Shown here one piece after another: positions 29,768 to 37,069 of a stretch of DNA of 64,000 nt. Within the stretch, counting starts at the first letter, position 1. Each line of letters begins with the position of its first letter. The notes under the pieces were generated by a model. That model was given only the letters and a program-made list of their open reading frames with translations, did no database searches and had not been told where the DNA came from. Source of the DNA: Gordonia humi (GTDB lineage: Bacteria > Actinomycetota > Actinomycetes > Mycobacteriales > Mycobacteriaceae). Location: positions 558,001 through 622,000 of the forward strand of contig NZ_JACIFP010000001.1 in assembly GCF_014197435.1 (NCBI RefSeq). Reading direction: 5' to 3'. Position numbers and translations under genes: made by a program.

Positions 29768-30013
29768 TCAGCGACGCCCGGTGAGTTCCCGGACCCACGC
29801 GCCCACGCGCGGCTCCTCGGCGAGAGTCACGAGATCCACGTCCGCCGATCCCGCGGCCCGCCACCGTTCCACGAGGGCCATGAGCCGAACGGAGTCCAGT
29901 CCCATGTCGAGAACGTCGGTGTCGTCGTCGAACTCGGCGGCCGGAAGCCCGAGCATCTCCGCCAGGTCGTCGATGATCCGTTCGCGGGTCAATGTCGATT
30001 CTTGCTGGTCCAT
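29768..30013 (-). CDS. Stand-alone aryl carrier protein (ArCP)
   Basis: 81 aa. It carries activated DHB on a phosphopantetheine arm at Ser41 in the motif DMGLDSVRLMAL; the Arg after DSV and the following WR are typical of EntB-type aryl carriers rather than peptidyl carriers. I chose ATG 30013 because GGAGG lies about 11 nt upstream; a GTG at 30031 would place translation over that site. In enterobactin-type systems the ArCP is fused to isochorismatase (EntB); here the isochorismatase at 31737-32387 lacks it, so the two functions are split. It lies between the DHB-AMP ligase gene and the formyltransferase gene. Confidence 0.9.
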   Translation of the reverse strand: MDQQESTLTRERIIDDLAEMLGLPAAEFDDDTDVLDMGLDSVRLMALVERWRAAGSADVDLVTLAEEPRVGAWVRELTGRR

Positions 30014-30103
30014 CTGTGTCTGGCCCTCCACTCTCTAGGTTCGGTGCGCGGCAGCCCGGAAGGAGATGCCGCATGTCTGGATGTCGCCCGGGCGGGCGAG
30101 GTG

Positions 30104-31714
30104 TCACACCCCGCCGACGGCGTTCGCACCCGGGCGGGTCGCGGCGAGCGTCTCCCTGAGCCGTCGTCGGCTCACCTTGCCCACTCCCGTCTCCGGGAAG
30201 GCGTCGATCACGACGACCGAATCGGGCAGCTTCCACTCGGCCAGGCCGCGACCGCGAGCGAACGCCCGGAGAGTCGGCAGCTTCGGGGCCGGTTCCCCGT
30301 CCGCCGCGATCACGTACGCGCAGGTCCGCTCGCCCAGGTACTCGTCGTCGATCGCGACGACGATGACGTCCCGGACCGCGGAGTGCTCGAGGAGATGCTC
30401 TTCGAGCTGTTCCGCCGACACCTTCTCCCCGCCGCGGTTGATCCGATCCCCACTGCGACCGCGCACGATCAGCTCGCCGCCGTCGGCCAACTCGACGACG
30501 TCGCCGGTGCGGTACCAGCCGTCGGCCGCGAACGACGTCGCAGCGACACCGTTCCAGTACCCGCGGATCGTGTACGGCCCCTGCACCTCCAGGAGGCCGG
30601 GGCCGGACTCCACCGGTACGCCGTCCTCGTCGACCAGTCGGATCTGGTCGTACTCCGACATCGGGCGCCCCTGGGTCGTGGTGACCACCTCGATGGGCGC
30701 GTCGAGATCGGTGTAGCAGACCAGGCCCTCGGCCATTCCGAAGACCTGTTGCAGAGTGACGCCCAGCGCCGGGCCGATGCGCCGCGCCAGCTCGTCGGGG
30801 CACCGGGCACCGCCGACCTGAATCGTCTCCAGACTCGAGATGTCGTGTTCGGTGCCGCTCTCGGCCGTCTCGGTCCATAGTCGGGCGAGCGGCGGAACGA
30901 GCCCGACCATCGTGACGCGTTCGCGTTCCACGAGCGGCCAGGCGACCGACGGCGTCGGTGACGGCGACAGGACGGTGGATCCGCCGGCGTACACCGCACC
31001 GAGGATGCCCGGTGACGACATCGGGAAGTTGTGCGATGCGGGCAGCACCACGAGGTAGACGGTGTCGGCGGTGACACCGCAGACCTCGTTGCTGCGCCAC
31101 ACGCTGTACAGGTAGTCGTCGTGGGTGCGCGGAATCAGCTTCGGCGTTCCCGTGCTGCCGCCCGACAGCTGGAGGAAGGCGACCTCGGACGGATCGGACC
31201 GGCCGTGATCGCGCGGGGCCGCATCGAGTGCCGCCAGTTCGTCGAGGTCGATCACGTGGCGCAACGTGGGCGCCTGCTCGGCGACCGTCCGGGCGAGGCC
31301 TGCGTGGTCGTACCCGTGGAGCACGCCGGGATGGATCATCGCGACCGCTTCGGACTCCTGAGCGATGCCGACGAGTTCGGCCTCGCGATGCGCGGGCAGG
31401 CCGAAGACGGGCAGCGCCCGGGCGCGGAAGAGCGCGAACACGGTCTCGACGTAGGCGACGACGTTCGGCAGTTGCACGATGACCCGCTCGCCGGGCACGA
31501 TACCGAGGTCGGCGAACGCGGCGGCCAGTCTGCCGACCCGCCCGTCCAGTTCGCGGTACGTGAGGGACCGCTCGGCGTCCACGACCGCGACCCGGTCGGC
31601 GAGATCCGGATCCCCCGCCCGAGCCGCGAGGACGTCGTCGAACGTCTCTGCGCGCCACAGGCCGCGGTCTCGATACAGTTCGGCGAGTTCGGGAGGCCAA
31701 CTAGTGAATGTCAC
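30104..31714 (-). CDS. dhbE: 2,3-dihydroxybenzoate-AMP ligase (EntE/DhbE-like)
   Basis: 536 aa. Stand-alone adenylating enzyme that activates DHB with ATP and loads the aryl carrier protein. Motifs are LSGGSTGTPKLIPRTH (A3), the substrate pocket HNFPMSSPG with Asn in place of the amino-acid-binding Asp, FGMAEGLVCYTD (A5), YRTGD (A7), GRSGDRINRGGEKVSAEQLE (A8) and the final lysine in GVGKVSRR. Salicylate is the alternative substrate; DHB is preferred because the isochorismatase and DHB dehydrogenase genes are adjacent. The start is GTG 31714. Divergent from the isochorismatase gene with only 22 bp between, containing an iron box. Confidence 0.93.
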   Translation of the reverse strand: MTFTSWPPELAELYRDRGLWRAETFDDVLAARAGDPDLADRVAVVDAERSLTYRELDGRVGRLAAAFADLGIVPGERVIVQLPNVVAYVETVFALFRARALPVFGLPAHREAELVGIAQESEAVAMIHPGVLHGYDHAGLARTVAEQAPTLRHVIDLDELAALDAAPRDHGRSDPSEVAFLQLSGGSTGTPKLIPRTHDDYLYSVWRSNEVCGVTADTVYLVVLPASHNFPMSSPGILGAVYAGGSTVLSPSPTPSVAWPLVERERVTMVGLVPPLARLWTETAESGTEHDISSLETIQVGGARCPDELARRIGPALGVTLQQVFGMAEGLVCYTDLDAPIEVVTTTQGRPMSEYDQIRLVDEDGVPVESGPGLLEVQGPYTIRGYWNGVAATSFAADGWYRTGDVVELADGGELIVRGRSGDRINRGGEKVSAEQLEEHLLEHSAVRDVIVVAIDDEYLGERTCAYVIAADGEPAPKLPTLRAFARGRGLAEWKLPDSVVVIDAFPETGVGKVSRRRLRETLAATRPGANAVGGV

Positions 31715-31718
31715 GAGG

Positions 31719-31737
31719 TAAGGCTAGCCTAATGGCA
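31719..31737. promoter_or_regulatory. Putative DtxR/IdeR iron box between dhbE and isochorismatase
   Basis: Matches 13 of 19 consensus positions, with a strong left half and core (AAGGCTAGCCTAA) and a weak right arm. It fills almost the whole 22-bp gap between the two divergent start codons, and its last base is the A of the isochorismatase ATG. Confidence 0.75.
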
Positions 31738-32387
31738 TGGCGATCCCATCCATCACCCCGTATCCGATCCCGACCGGCCCGTTCCCCGCTCGCGTCGAGT
31801 GGACGCTCGACGCAGGTCGTGCCGCACTCTTGATCCACGACATGCAGCAGTACTTCATCGACGCGTACGAGCGCGACGAGGAGCCGATCCGCACCGCGTT
31901 GCCGAACATGGTCCGCATCCGCGAAGCCGCCGAGAGCGCGGGGGTCCCGGTGGTCTACACGGCACAGCCCGGCGACCAGCACCCCGCGCGACGCGGACTC
32001 CTGCGCGACTTCTGGGGCGCCGGTCTCGTATCGGGCCGCGACGAGGCCATCGTCCCCGAACTCGCCCCCCGCGAGGGCGACATCCAGGTCACCAAGTGGC
32101 GCTACTCCGGCTTCGCCCGGACCGATCTCCGGCAGCTCCTGGCCCACCACGGTCGCGATCAGCTCATCGTGATCGGCGTCTACGCGCACATGGGCTGCAT
32201 GATCAGCGCCACCGACGCCTTCATGAGCGACGTGGCGCCGTTCTTCGCCGTCGACGCGATGGCCGACTTCAGTGGCGCAGAGCACGAGATGGCCGCGACG
32301 TACATCGCCAAGCGTGCGGGCATGGTGATGAACACCGACGCCGTCGTCGCCGCGCTGGAGGCCTCCGACACCCGCGCGACAGCCTGA
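31737..32387 (+). CDS. Isochorismatase (EntB N-domain type, no carrier domain)
   Basis: 216 aa. It hydrolyses isochorismate to 2,3-dihydro-2,3-dihydroxybenzoate and pyruvate. Catalytic features are Asp in LLIHDMQQYF near residue 35, Lys in VTKWRYSGF near 120, and GVYAHMGCMISA near 150, the strongly conserved EntB/PhzD loop. The N-terminus ITPYPIPT is typical of the siderophore subfamily. The C-terminal ArCP found in EntB is absent; the chain ends after the hydrolase fold. ATG 31737 overlaps the end of the iron box, so any mRNA leader must be very short or absent. Confidence 0.93.
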   Translation: MAIPSITPYPIPTGPFPARVEWTLDAGRAALLIHDMQQYFIDAYERDEEPIRTALPNMVRIREAAESAGVPVVYTAQPGDQHPARRGLLRDFWGAGLVSGRDEAIVPELAPREGDIQVTKWRYSGFARTDLRQLLAHHGRDQLIVIGVYAHMGCMISATDAFMSDVAPFFAVDAMADFSGAEHEMAATYIAKRAGMVMNTDAVVAALEASDTRATA

Positions 32388-32393
32388 AATCAT

Positions 32394-32412
32394 TTAGGTT
32401 AGCCTCACTTAT
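32394..32412. promoter_or_regulatory. DtxR/IdeR iron box immediately before the DHB dehydrogenase gene
   Basis: Matches 16 of 19 consensus positions (TTAGGTTAGCCT perfect, right arm CACTTAT weaker). It begins 7 nt after the isochorismatase stop and ends one base before the ATG of the next gene, so the downstream genes have their own iron-controlled start site. Confidence 0.9.
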
Positions 32413-33174
32413 ATGACTCGAATCGTCGTGGTGACCGGCGCAGCGAGCGGCATCGGAGCCGCGTGCCTGCGCGCCCTGAACGAACGCGGATGGACGGCCG
32501 TCGGCCTCGATCGCACCGACGGCGATCGGATATCGACCGTCGCCGCACCGATGGTCGACGCGGACGCTCCGCAGCTCTGGCGGTGCGACGTCACCGATCC
32601 GGACGACGTCGCCCAGGCGGCGTCGCTCGTCGCCGACGCGGGCGGGTGCGAGGCGCTCGTCAACGTGGCAGGCGTGCTCCGCGCCGGTCCCGTCGGATCA
32701 CTCGATCCCACGGCGTTCCGGGAGATGATCGACGTCAACCTCGTCGGCGTCCTGCACTGTCTGCAGGCATTCGGCCCCCAGGTGATCGAGCGGGGCGGCA
32801 GCGTCGTCACCGTCGCCTCGAACTCGGCCGGTGTGCCGCGCACCGGGATCGGGGCCTACGGTGCGACGAAGGCCGCCGCCGCGATGCTCACCAGGTCGTT
32901 CGGCCTGGAGAACGCGGGTGCGGGCGTCCGCGCCAACGTCGTCCATCCGGGATCCACACGCACCCCGATGCTCGAGAGCCTCTGGGCCGACCCGAGCGGA
33001 GAGACGTCCACGCTGAACGGCGACCTCGACGCGTACCGCCTCGGGATCCCGCTGCGACGGATCGCCGACCCCGTCGACATCGCCGACACCGTCGCCTTCC
33101 TGCTGGCCTCGGACGCCCGACACATCACGATGCAGGAGCTGTACGTCGACGGAGGCGCGAGCCTGCGCAGTTGA
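32413..33174 (+). CDS. dhbA: 2,3-dihydro-2,3-dihydroxybenzoate dehydrogenase (EntA/DhbA-like)
   Basis: 253 aa short-chain dehydrogenase. It oxidises 2,3-dihydro-DHB to DHB with NAD+. Seen are the cofactor motif TGAASGIGAA near 8-17, NVAGVLRAG near 83, the catalytic Ser region VASNSAGVPR, Tyr/Lys in YGATKAAA near 152-156, and the C-terminal ITMQELYVDGGASL. Position between isochorismatase and isochorismate synthase makes the DHB assignment strong. The ATG directly follows an iron box with no room for a normal ribosome-binding site, so a leaderless transcript is plausible. Confidence 0.92.
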   Translation: MTRIVVVTGAASGIGAACLRALNERGWTAVGLDRTDGDRISTVAAPMVDADAPQLWRCDVTDPDDVAQAASLVADAGGCEALVNVAGVLRAGPVGSLDPTAFREMIDVNLVGVLHCLQAFGPQVIERGGSVVTVASNSAGVPRTGIGAYGATKAAAAMLTRSFGLENAGAGVRANVVHPGSTRTPMLESLWADPSGETSTLNGDLDAYRLGIPLRRIADPVDIADTVAFLLASDARHITMQELYVDGGASLRS

Positions 33175-33225
33175 GCGCTGCGCTCCGTCCCCATCCACCG
33201 TGAAGACCACGACTCTAGGACTTCG

Positions 33226-34356
33226 ATGACTCCCTCATTCCCGACGACCGAACTCGAGACGACCGAACTCGAGACGACGCCGAACGGAGCGGTCACGCCG
33301 ACCGGCCCGCACCGCATGCGCTGGCGCTCGGGCGGCGCGGAGACGACCGCGTCCGCGACGATCGAACCGGGCCCGCCCGCACGCGAATCCGCCGACCTCG
33401 GTCGGGCGATGGAACGCGCCGCGGCCGAGTCCGCCGACGGTGTCGCCTTCGGCGCACTGCCGTTCGATCGGTCGGCCCCGTCCACTCTGATCGTCCCGAC
33501 CCGTGTCGCGCAGGAACGCCCGTCGACACCGTTGCGCCGGGGCTCGAGCAGGCCCGCCGAACCCGCCGACTATCTCGCCGGGGTGTCGGCCGTCCTGACC
33601 CGCATCACCGACAGCGACGTCGACAAGGTGGTGCTGGCCCGGTACAGCGACGTCACGTTGCACACACCCGGTGATCCGCTCGACATCGCGGCGAGACTGG
33701 CCGACCGCAACCCGTCCGCACATGTCTTCGCACTGCCCACCGGCCCGGATCGCCACCTCGTCGGAGCGAGCCCGGAACTGCTGCTCGCCAAGACCGGTGC
33801 GCACCTGCGGTCGCACCCGCTCGCGGGGTCGGCGCGGCTGACCGGCGATCGTGCGGTCGACCGGCAGGCGGCCGACGGGCTCCGCCGCTCGGACAAGAAC
33901 TTGCGTGAACACCGCTACGTGGTCGACGCGATCTGCGATCTGCTGTCCCCGCACTGCCGTCGCCTCTCGGCCGCGGACCCGGACGTCGTGTCGACCGACT
34001 CGATGCTTCATCTGGGCACCGTAATCACCGCGGAGCTCGACGATCCGAGCACCCCGTCGTCGATGCTCGCCGCCGAGCTCCATCCCACCCCGGCGGTGTG
34101 CGGCACTCCCCGCGCGGAGGCCGCCGCGATCATCGGAGCGACCGAATCGTTCGACCGCGGCTTCTTCGCCGGCGCCGTCGGATGGCAGGATCGCGCGGGC
34201 GACGGCGATTGGGCGGTGTCGATCCGGTGCGGCGAGGTCACCCCGGACCGGATCCGCGCCTACGCCGGTGCGGGAATCGTGGCGGGCTCCGATCCGACGG
34301 CCGAACTGGCCGAGACCGAGGGCAAGCTGTCGACGTTCCTCGCGGCACTCGGCTGA
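33226..34356 (+). CDS. dhbC: Isochorismate synthase (EntC/DhbC-like)
   Basis: 376 aa, chorismate-binding family. It converts chorismate to isochorismate, opening the DHB pathway. Motifs are VDKVVLARYSDV near 128, VGASPELLLAK near 180, SHPLAGSARL near 195, the catalytic LREHRYVVDAI near 225, STPAVCGTPR-type text (PTPAVCGTPRAEA) near 288, and YAGAGIVAGSDP near the end. The first 30 residues contain a short tandem repeat (ELETT twice) and are poorly conserved, so the real start could be slightly downstream. AGGA lies upstream of ATG 33226. It is 51 nt after the DHB dehydrogenase and is the last gene of the siderophore locus before the insertion-sequence debris. Confidence 0.92.
   Translation: MTPSFPTTELETTELETTPNGAVTPTGPHRMRWRSGGAETTASATIEPGPPARESADLGRAMERAAAESADGVAFGALPFDRSAPSTLIVPTRVAQERPSTPLRRGSSRPAEPADYLAGVSAVLTRITDSDVDKVVLARYSDVTLHTPGDPLDIAARLADRNPSAHVFALPTGPDRHLVGASPELLLAKTGAHLRSHPLAGSARLTGDRAVDRQAADGLRRSDKNLREHRYVVDAICDLLSPHCRRLSAADPDVVSTDSMLHLGTVITAELDDPSTPSSMLAAELHPTPAVCGTPRAEAAAIIGATESFDRGFFAGAVGWQDRAGDGDWAVSIRCGEVTPDRIRAYAGAGIVAGSDPTAELAETEGKLSTFLAALG
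33246..33275 (+). repeat. Two perfect tandem copies of a 15-bp unit inside dhbC
   Basis: The unit GACCGAACTCGAGAC occurs twice head to tail and encodes TELE-type residues near the N-terminus of the isochorismate synthase. In frame and probably harmless. Confidence 0.9.
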
Positions 34357-34402
34357 CCTCGGCGACACGGTCGATGCAGGAGGTCGTCACCAGTTCGTGG
34401 CG

Positions 34403-34585
34403 ATGACCGTCGGCATCGTGGGCCTCTACCACCATCCGCCGGAGAACACCGGTGGCCTGTGCATGGACGAGAAGTCCCGGGTCCAAGCACTCGACCGTTC
34501 GCAGTCAGTCCTACCGATCCCGCCCCAAGCACCCGAACGGGCCACCCACGACTACGTCGGCAACGGTGTCACGAGCCTCTTCCTG
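34403..34585 (+). pseudogene. IS630-family transposase fragment
   Basis: About 60 codons of the IS630 catalytic core: VGLYHHPPENT, the second-Asp motif CMDEKSRVQALDRSQ, and THDYVGNGVTSLF. The rest of the element is missing at both ends. The right end joins directly to an IS256-type transposase remnant on the other strand, near 34580-34586. Confidence 0.85.
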
Positions 34586-35217
34586 GCGGCCTTGTTGCGC
34601 ACGTGTCCGCCATCGCGGATCTTGGCGATAATCACATCGAGGTAGATCACCGGATACAGCGCCTCGAGGTCGCGGGTCTGCCATTTGGCGACCTCGTCGG
34701 CGACTTCCTCGGTGATCTTCGAGATCGTCTCGTGCGACATGTCGGTGCCGATCGTCGACGCGAGATGATGTTGGATGTCGCGAATCGTCATGGCGCCGGC
34801 GTGGAGCGAGACGATCATCGCATCGAGGCCGTCGAGGCGGCGTTGGCCCTTGCGGACCAGCATCCGGGTGAAGCTGCCGTCGCGGTCCCGCGGGACCGAC
34901 AACGCCACATCGCCGATCTCGGTCGCCACGGTTTTGGCGGCGTATCCGTTGCGGGAGTTCGGAAACGACGCCGCATCCGGGTCCCCGGCCTCGTAGCCGA
35001 GGTGCTCGGTCAGCTCGGTGTTCAGGCCTCGTTCGAGGGTCGCTTTGAGAAGCGAGTTCAGCAGTCCGCCCTGCCCGCCGACCGGTTCTCCGGCATCGAT
35101 ACGAGCGAACACGTCGTCGAGTGCTCCCGAGGCGATCAGTTCGTTGGCCATCTCGGTCTGCCGACGGCGTTTCTCTGCACGCGAATCATCCACGCTCACA
35201 TCATGATTGACAGTCAC
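34552..35217 (-). pseudogene. IS256 (Mutator)-family transposase, C-terminal half missing
   Basis: 221 aa against about 400 for an intact relative. It keeps the N-terminal region (GGLLNSLLKATLERGLNTEL, HLGYEAGD, NSRNGYAAKT) up to the first catalytic Asp (YPVIYLDVIIAKIRDGGHVRNKAA), then runs into the IS630 fragment, which supplies about ten unrelated codons before a stop. The other two catalytic residues are gone, so it cannot be active. The element's outer end is probably near 35240-35275. Confidence 0.9.
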
Positions 35218-35274
35218 TACAGCGGTTCCTTTCAGGGTTGAACCTCACCGCTTACACAGACCATCTGACACGCC

Positions 35275-35487
35275 CTCGAGGTCGGCGATCATCGCGTCGA
35301 GATCGTCAACGAAGTCAGTGACCGCCGGTGACTCGATCCGCTCTTTTCTACCGACTGTTCGCGCCGGGCGCACTCATCCCGGCGACCCGCCCGATTTGCT
35401 CCCATGTCCGCCCGGCGCGCCGCCCGCGTGTGATCGCCACGTCGATCGCTACTGCGGCCGCGCGGTGAGCGGCCAACGCAAGAGCGA
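35275..35487 (-). pseudogene. Internal fragment of a gene related to the 61416-62168 protein
   Basis: Read on the minus strand this stretch matches about 61811-62030 with few changes, including the helix-turn-helix-like segment (GRTWEQIGRVAGMSA in the intact copy). One extra base in the run after CGCTC breaks the frame. Homology stops sharply at 35487, where the IS3 element begins, and near 35275, where the IS256 remnant ends. Confidence 0.85.
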
Positions 35488-35519
35488 GGGGCTGCTGCAC
35501 GATCGGGTGACAGTTTCGG

Positions 35520-36422
35520 TTACGCAGCCTGAGTGGCTGGCGTGGTCATGATGGTCTCGAACTCGATTGGGGTCAAACGGCCGAGGGCGGCCTGTCTGCG
35601 GCGTCGGTGGTAGGTCCGTTCGATCCAGGTCACGATCGCGATCCGGAGCTCTTCGCGGGTGGTCCAGGTGCGCCGGTCGAGGACGTTCCTTTGCAGCAGG
35701 CTGAAGAAGCTCTCCATGGCCGCGTTGTCCCCGGCCGCGCCGACACGGCCCATCGAGCCGACCATGGCGTGGCGGTTGAGCGCGTGGACGAATTTGCGGC
35801 TGCGAAATTGCGAGCCGCGGTCGCTGTGGACGACGCAGCCAGCGACGTCACCGCGGCGGGCGACGGCGTTGTTCAACGCAATGACGGCGAGCCGGGACTT
35901 CATTCGCGAGTCGATGGAGTAGCCGACGATCCGGTTGGAGTAGACGTCCTTGACCGCGCAGAGGTAGAGCTTACCCTCGCTCGTCCAGTGCTCGGTGATG
36001 TCGGTCAGCCACAGCTCGTTCGGGGCGCCTGCGGTGAACTCGTGCCGGGTCACGCCGTGCCGGTCGACGTAGGCGCACAGGTCGTCGTGGACCGGTGGGC
36101 CGGGCTTCTTACCGTGCTTGCCGCGTCTCTTGCCGAACGCCGACCACCAGCGGTTGGACGAGCAGATCCGCCAGCCGGTCCGCTCAGCCATCGCCTCGCC
36201 GGCTTCGACCGCCTCGTCGACCAAGAACCGGTAACCGAACTCCGGATCGTCACGGTGGGCGTCGAATAACGCGTTCGCGCGATACGCCTCCACCAGTTCG
36301 GCGTCGGTGACCGGGCGGGCGAGCCACCGGTAGTAGGGTTGGCGAGCGATCCTCAAAACCCGACACGTCACCGCGACGGGGATCCCGTCAACGGCCAGCT
36401 CGCGCACGAGCGGGTAGATCAT
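35520..36422 (-). CDS. IS3-family transposase OrfB (DDE integrase domain)
   Basis: 300 aa. Integrase-core catalytic residues are visible: Asp in WLTDITEHW near 127, Asp in VVHSDRGSQF near 198, and Glu in NAAMESFFSLLQRNVL near 233. An HTH_21-type region at the N-terminus includes SRVLRIARQPYYRW-like text (RVLRIARQPYYRW) and DPEFGYRFL. The full-length, uninterrupted frame suggests recent activity. Starts at ATG 36422 overlapping the stop of OrfA (ATGA); GGGAAAATG just before the OrfA stop is a possible -1 frameshift site for an OrfAB fusion. Confidence 0.95.
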   Translation of the reverse strand: MIYPLVRELAVDGIPVAVTCRVLRIARQPYYRWLARPVTDAELVEAYRANALFDAHRDDPEFGYRFLVDEAVEAGEAMAERTGWRICSSNRWWSAFGKRRGKHGKKPGPPVHDDLCAYVDRHGVTRHEFTAGAPNELWLTDITEHWTSEGKLYLCAVKDVYSNRIVGYSIDSRMKSRLAVIALNNAVARRGDVAGCVVHSDRGSQFRSRKFVHALNRHAMVGSMGRVGAAGDNAAMESFFSLLQRNVLDRRTWTTREELRIAIVTWIERTYHRRRRQAALGRLTPIEFETIMTTPATQAA

Positions 36423-36748
36423 TTTCCCGGCAGGTTCGCCTGCGACAGATACGCCGCCGCCCGGCGGAGCACCTCGTTCTCCTGCTCCAGCAACCGGACC
36501 CGCCTGCGCAGCTCACGCTCGGTCGCGGACTGCTCGGACGTCGTTCCGGGCTTGACCCCGTCCTCGACGTCGGCGGTCCTCAACCAGTTCGTCAGGCACG
36601 ACTCGCTGATCCCGAAGTCGGCAGCGATCTGCTTCAGATGGACGCCTGGTTCGCGGTTCCTGGCGACACGAACCACGTCGTCGCGGAACTCCTCGGGATA
36701 CGGCTTCGGCACGATGCACATCCTTCCAGCAGCACCTCTCGGCACCAC
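36419..36748 (-). CDS. IS3-family transposase OrfA (helix-turn-helix, leucine zipper)
   Basis: 109 aa or shorter. It has the HTH_Tnp_1 pattern YPEEFRDDVVRVARNR, then LKQIAADFGISESCLTNWLR, and a C-terminal coiled coil ELRRRVRLLEQENEVLRRAAAYL. It binds the element's ends and pairs with OrfB. The first ten residues (MVPRGAAGRM) may not be translated; ATG at about codon 11 (MCIVPKPYPEEF) is a likely alternative start. Confidence 0.93.
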   Translation of the reverse strand: MVPRGAAGRMCIVPKPYPEEFRDDVVRVARNREPGVHLKQIAADFGISESCLTNWLRTADVEDGVKPGTTSEQSATERELRRRVRLLEQENEVLRRAAAYLSQANLPGK

Positions 36749-36781
36749 AGATCAGATGTCACCTATCCGTGCAGCAGCCCC

Positions 36782-37050
36782 CTGTGGTGGCCGATCTTGA
36801 TCGGCTCTCCGCCTTCGGGGAGCAGGGCAGCAGCTCGCTGTTGGGCGGCTTCTGCTGCGTCGGCGGCGGCGTGTGTGCGGTCGGACTTTGCTGCGAGGGC
36901 GTCGGCGCGTGCAGCTGCTCGGGCGGCTTTGTCGGCCTCGACGTCGGCGGTGGTGCGGCGGGTGCGGTCGATGTCGGTATCGACGTCATACCCTGCGGCA
37001 CGCAGCTGGGCATACGCCGAGCGCCGGATCGGTGCGGCCTGCGCGGTCCT
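36782..37050 (-). pseudogene. DUF3560-type gene fragment, cut at both ends
   Basis: The minus-strand frame reads SAYAQLRAAGYDVD, then an Asp/Arg pattern TRRTTADVEADKAARAAARAD and PEGGEPIKIGHH, matching the N-terminal part of DUF3560 proteins common on actinobacterial plasmids. After GHH the frame enters the IS3 end. The 5' part of the gene is missing next to the MHS transporter gene. Confidence 0.72.
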
Positions 37051-37069
37051 CGGCGCTGCGGCCAAAGGC

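Larger units (their letters stand above)
35488..36781 (-). mobile_element. Complete IS3-family insertion sequence
   Basis: Two overlapping transposase frames flanked by imperfect inverted repeats: left GGGGCTGCTGCACGATCGGG(TGACA) at 35488-35512, right its complement at 36757-36781 with a few mismatches. The left boundary is fixed by the abrupt end of homology of the flanking gene fragment. I see no target-site duplication, so the flanks have probably been rearranged since insertion. Confidence 0.88.

Noticed and set aside
34552..35217. Active IS256 transposase
   Set aside because: It has only the first catalytic Asp; the C-terminal half is replaced by IS630 sequence.
36339..36800. 153-aa plus-strand frame over IS3 OrfA
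   Set aside because: Antisense of the transposase gene; no independent support.
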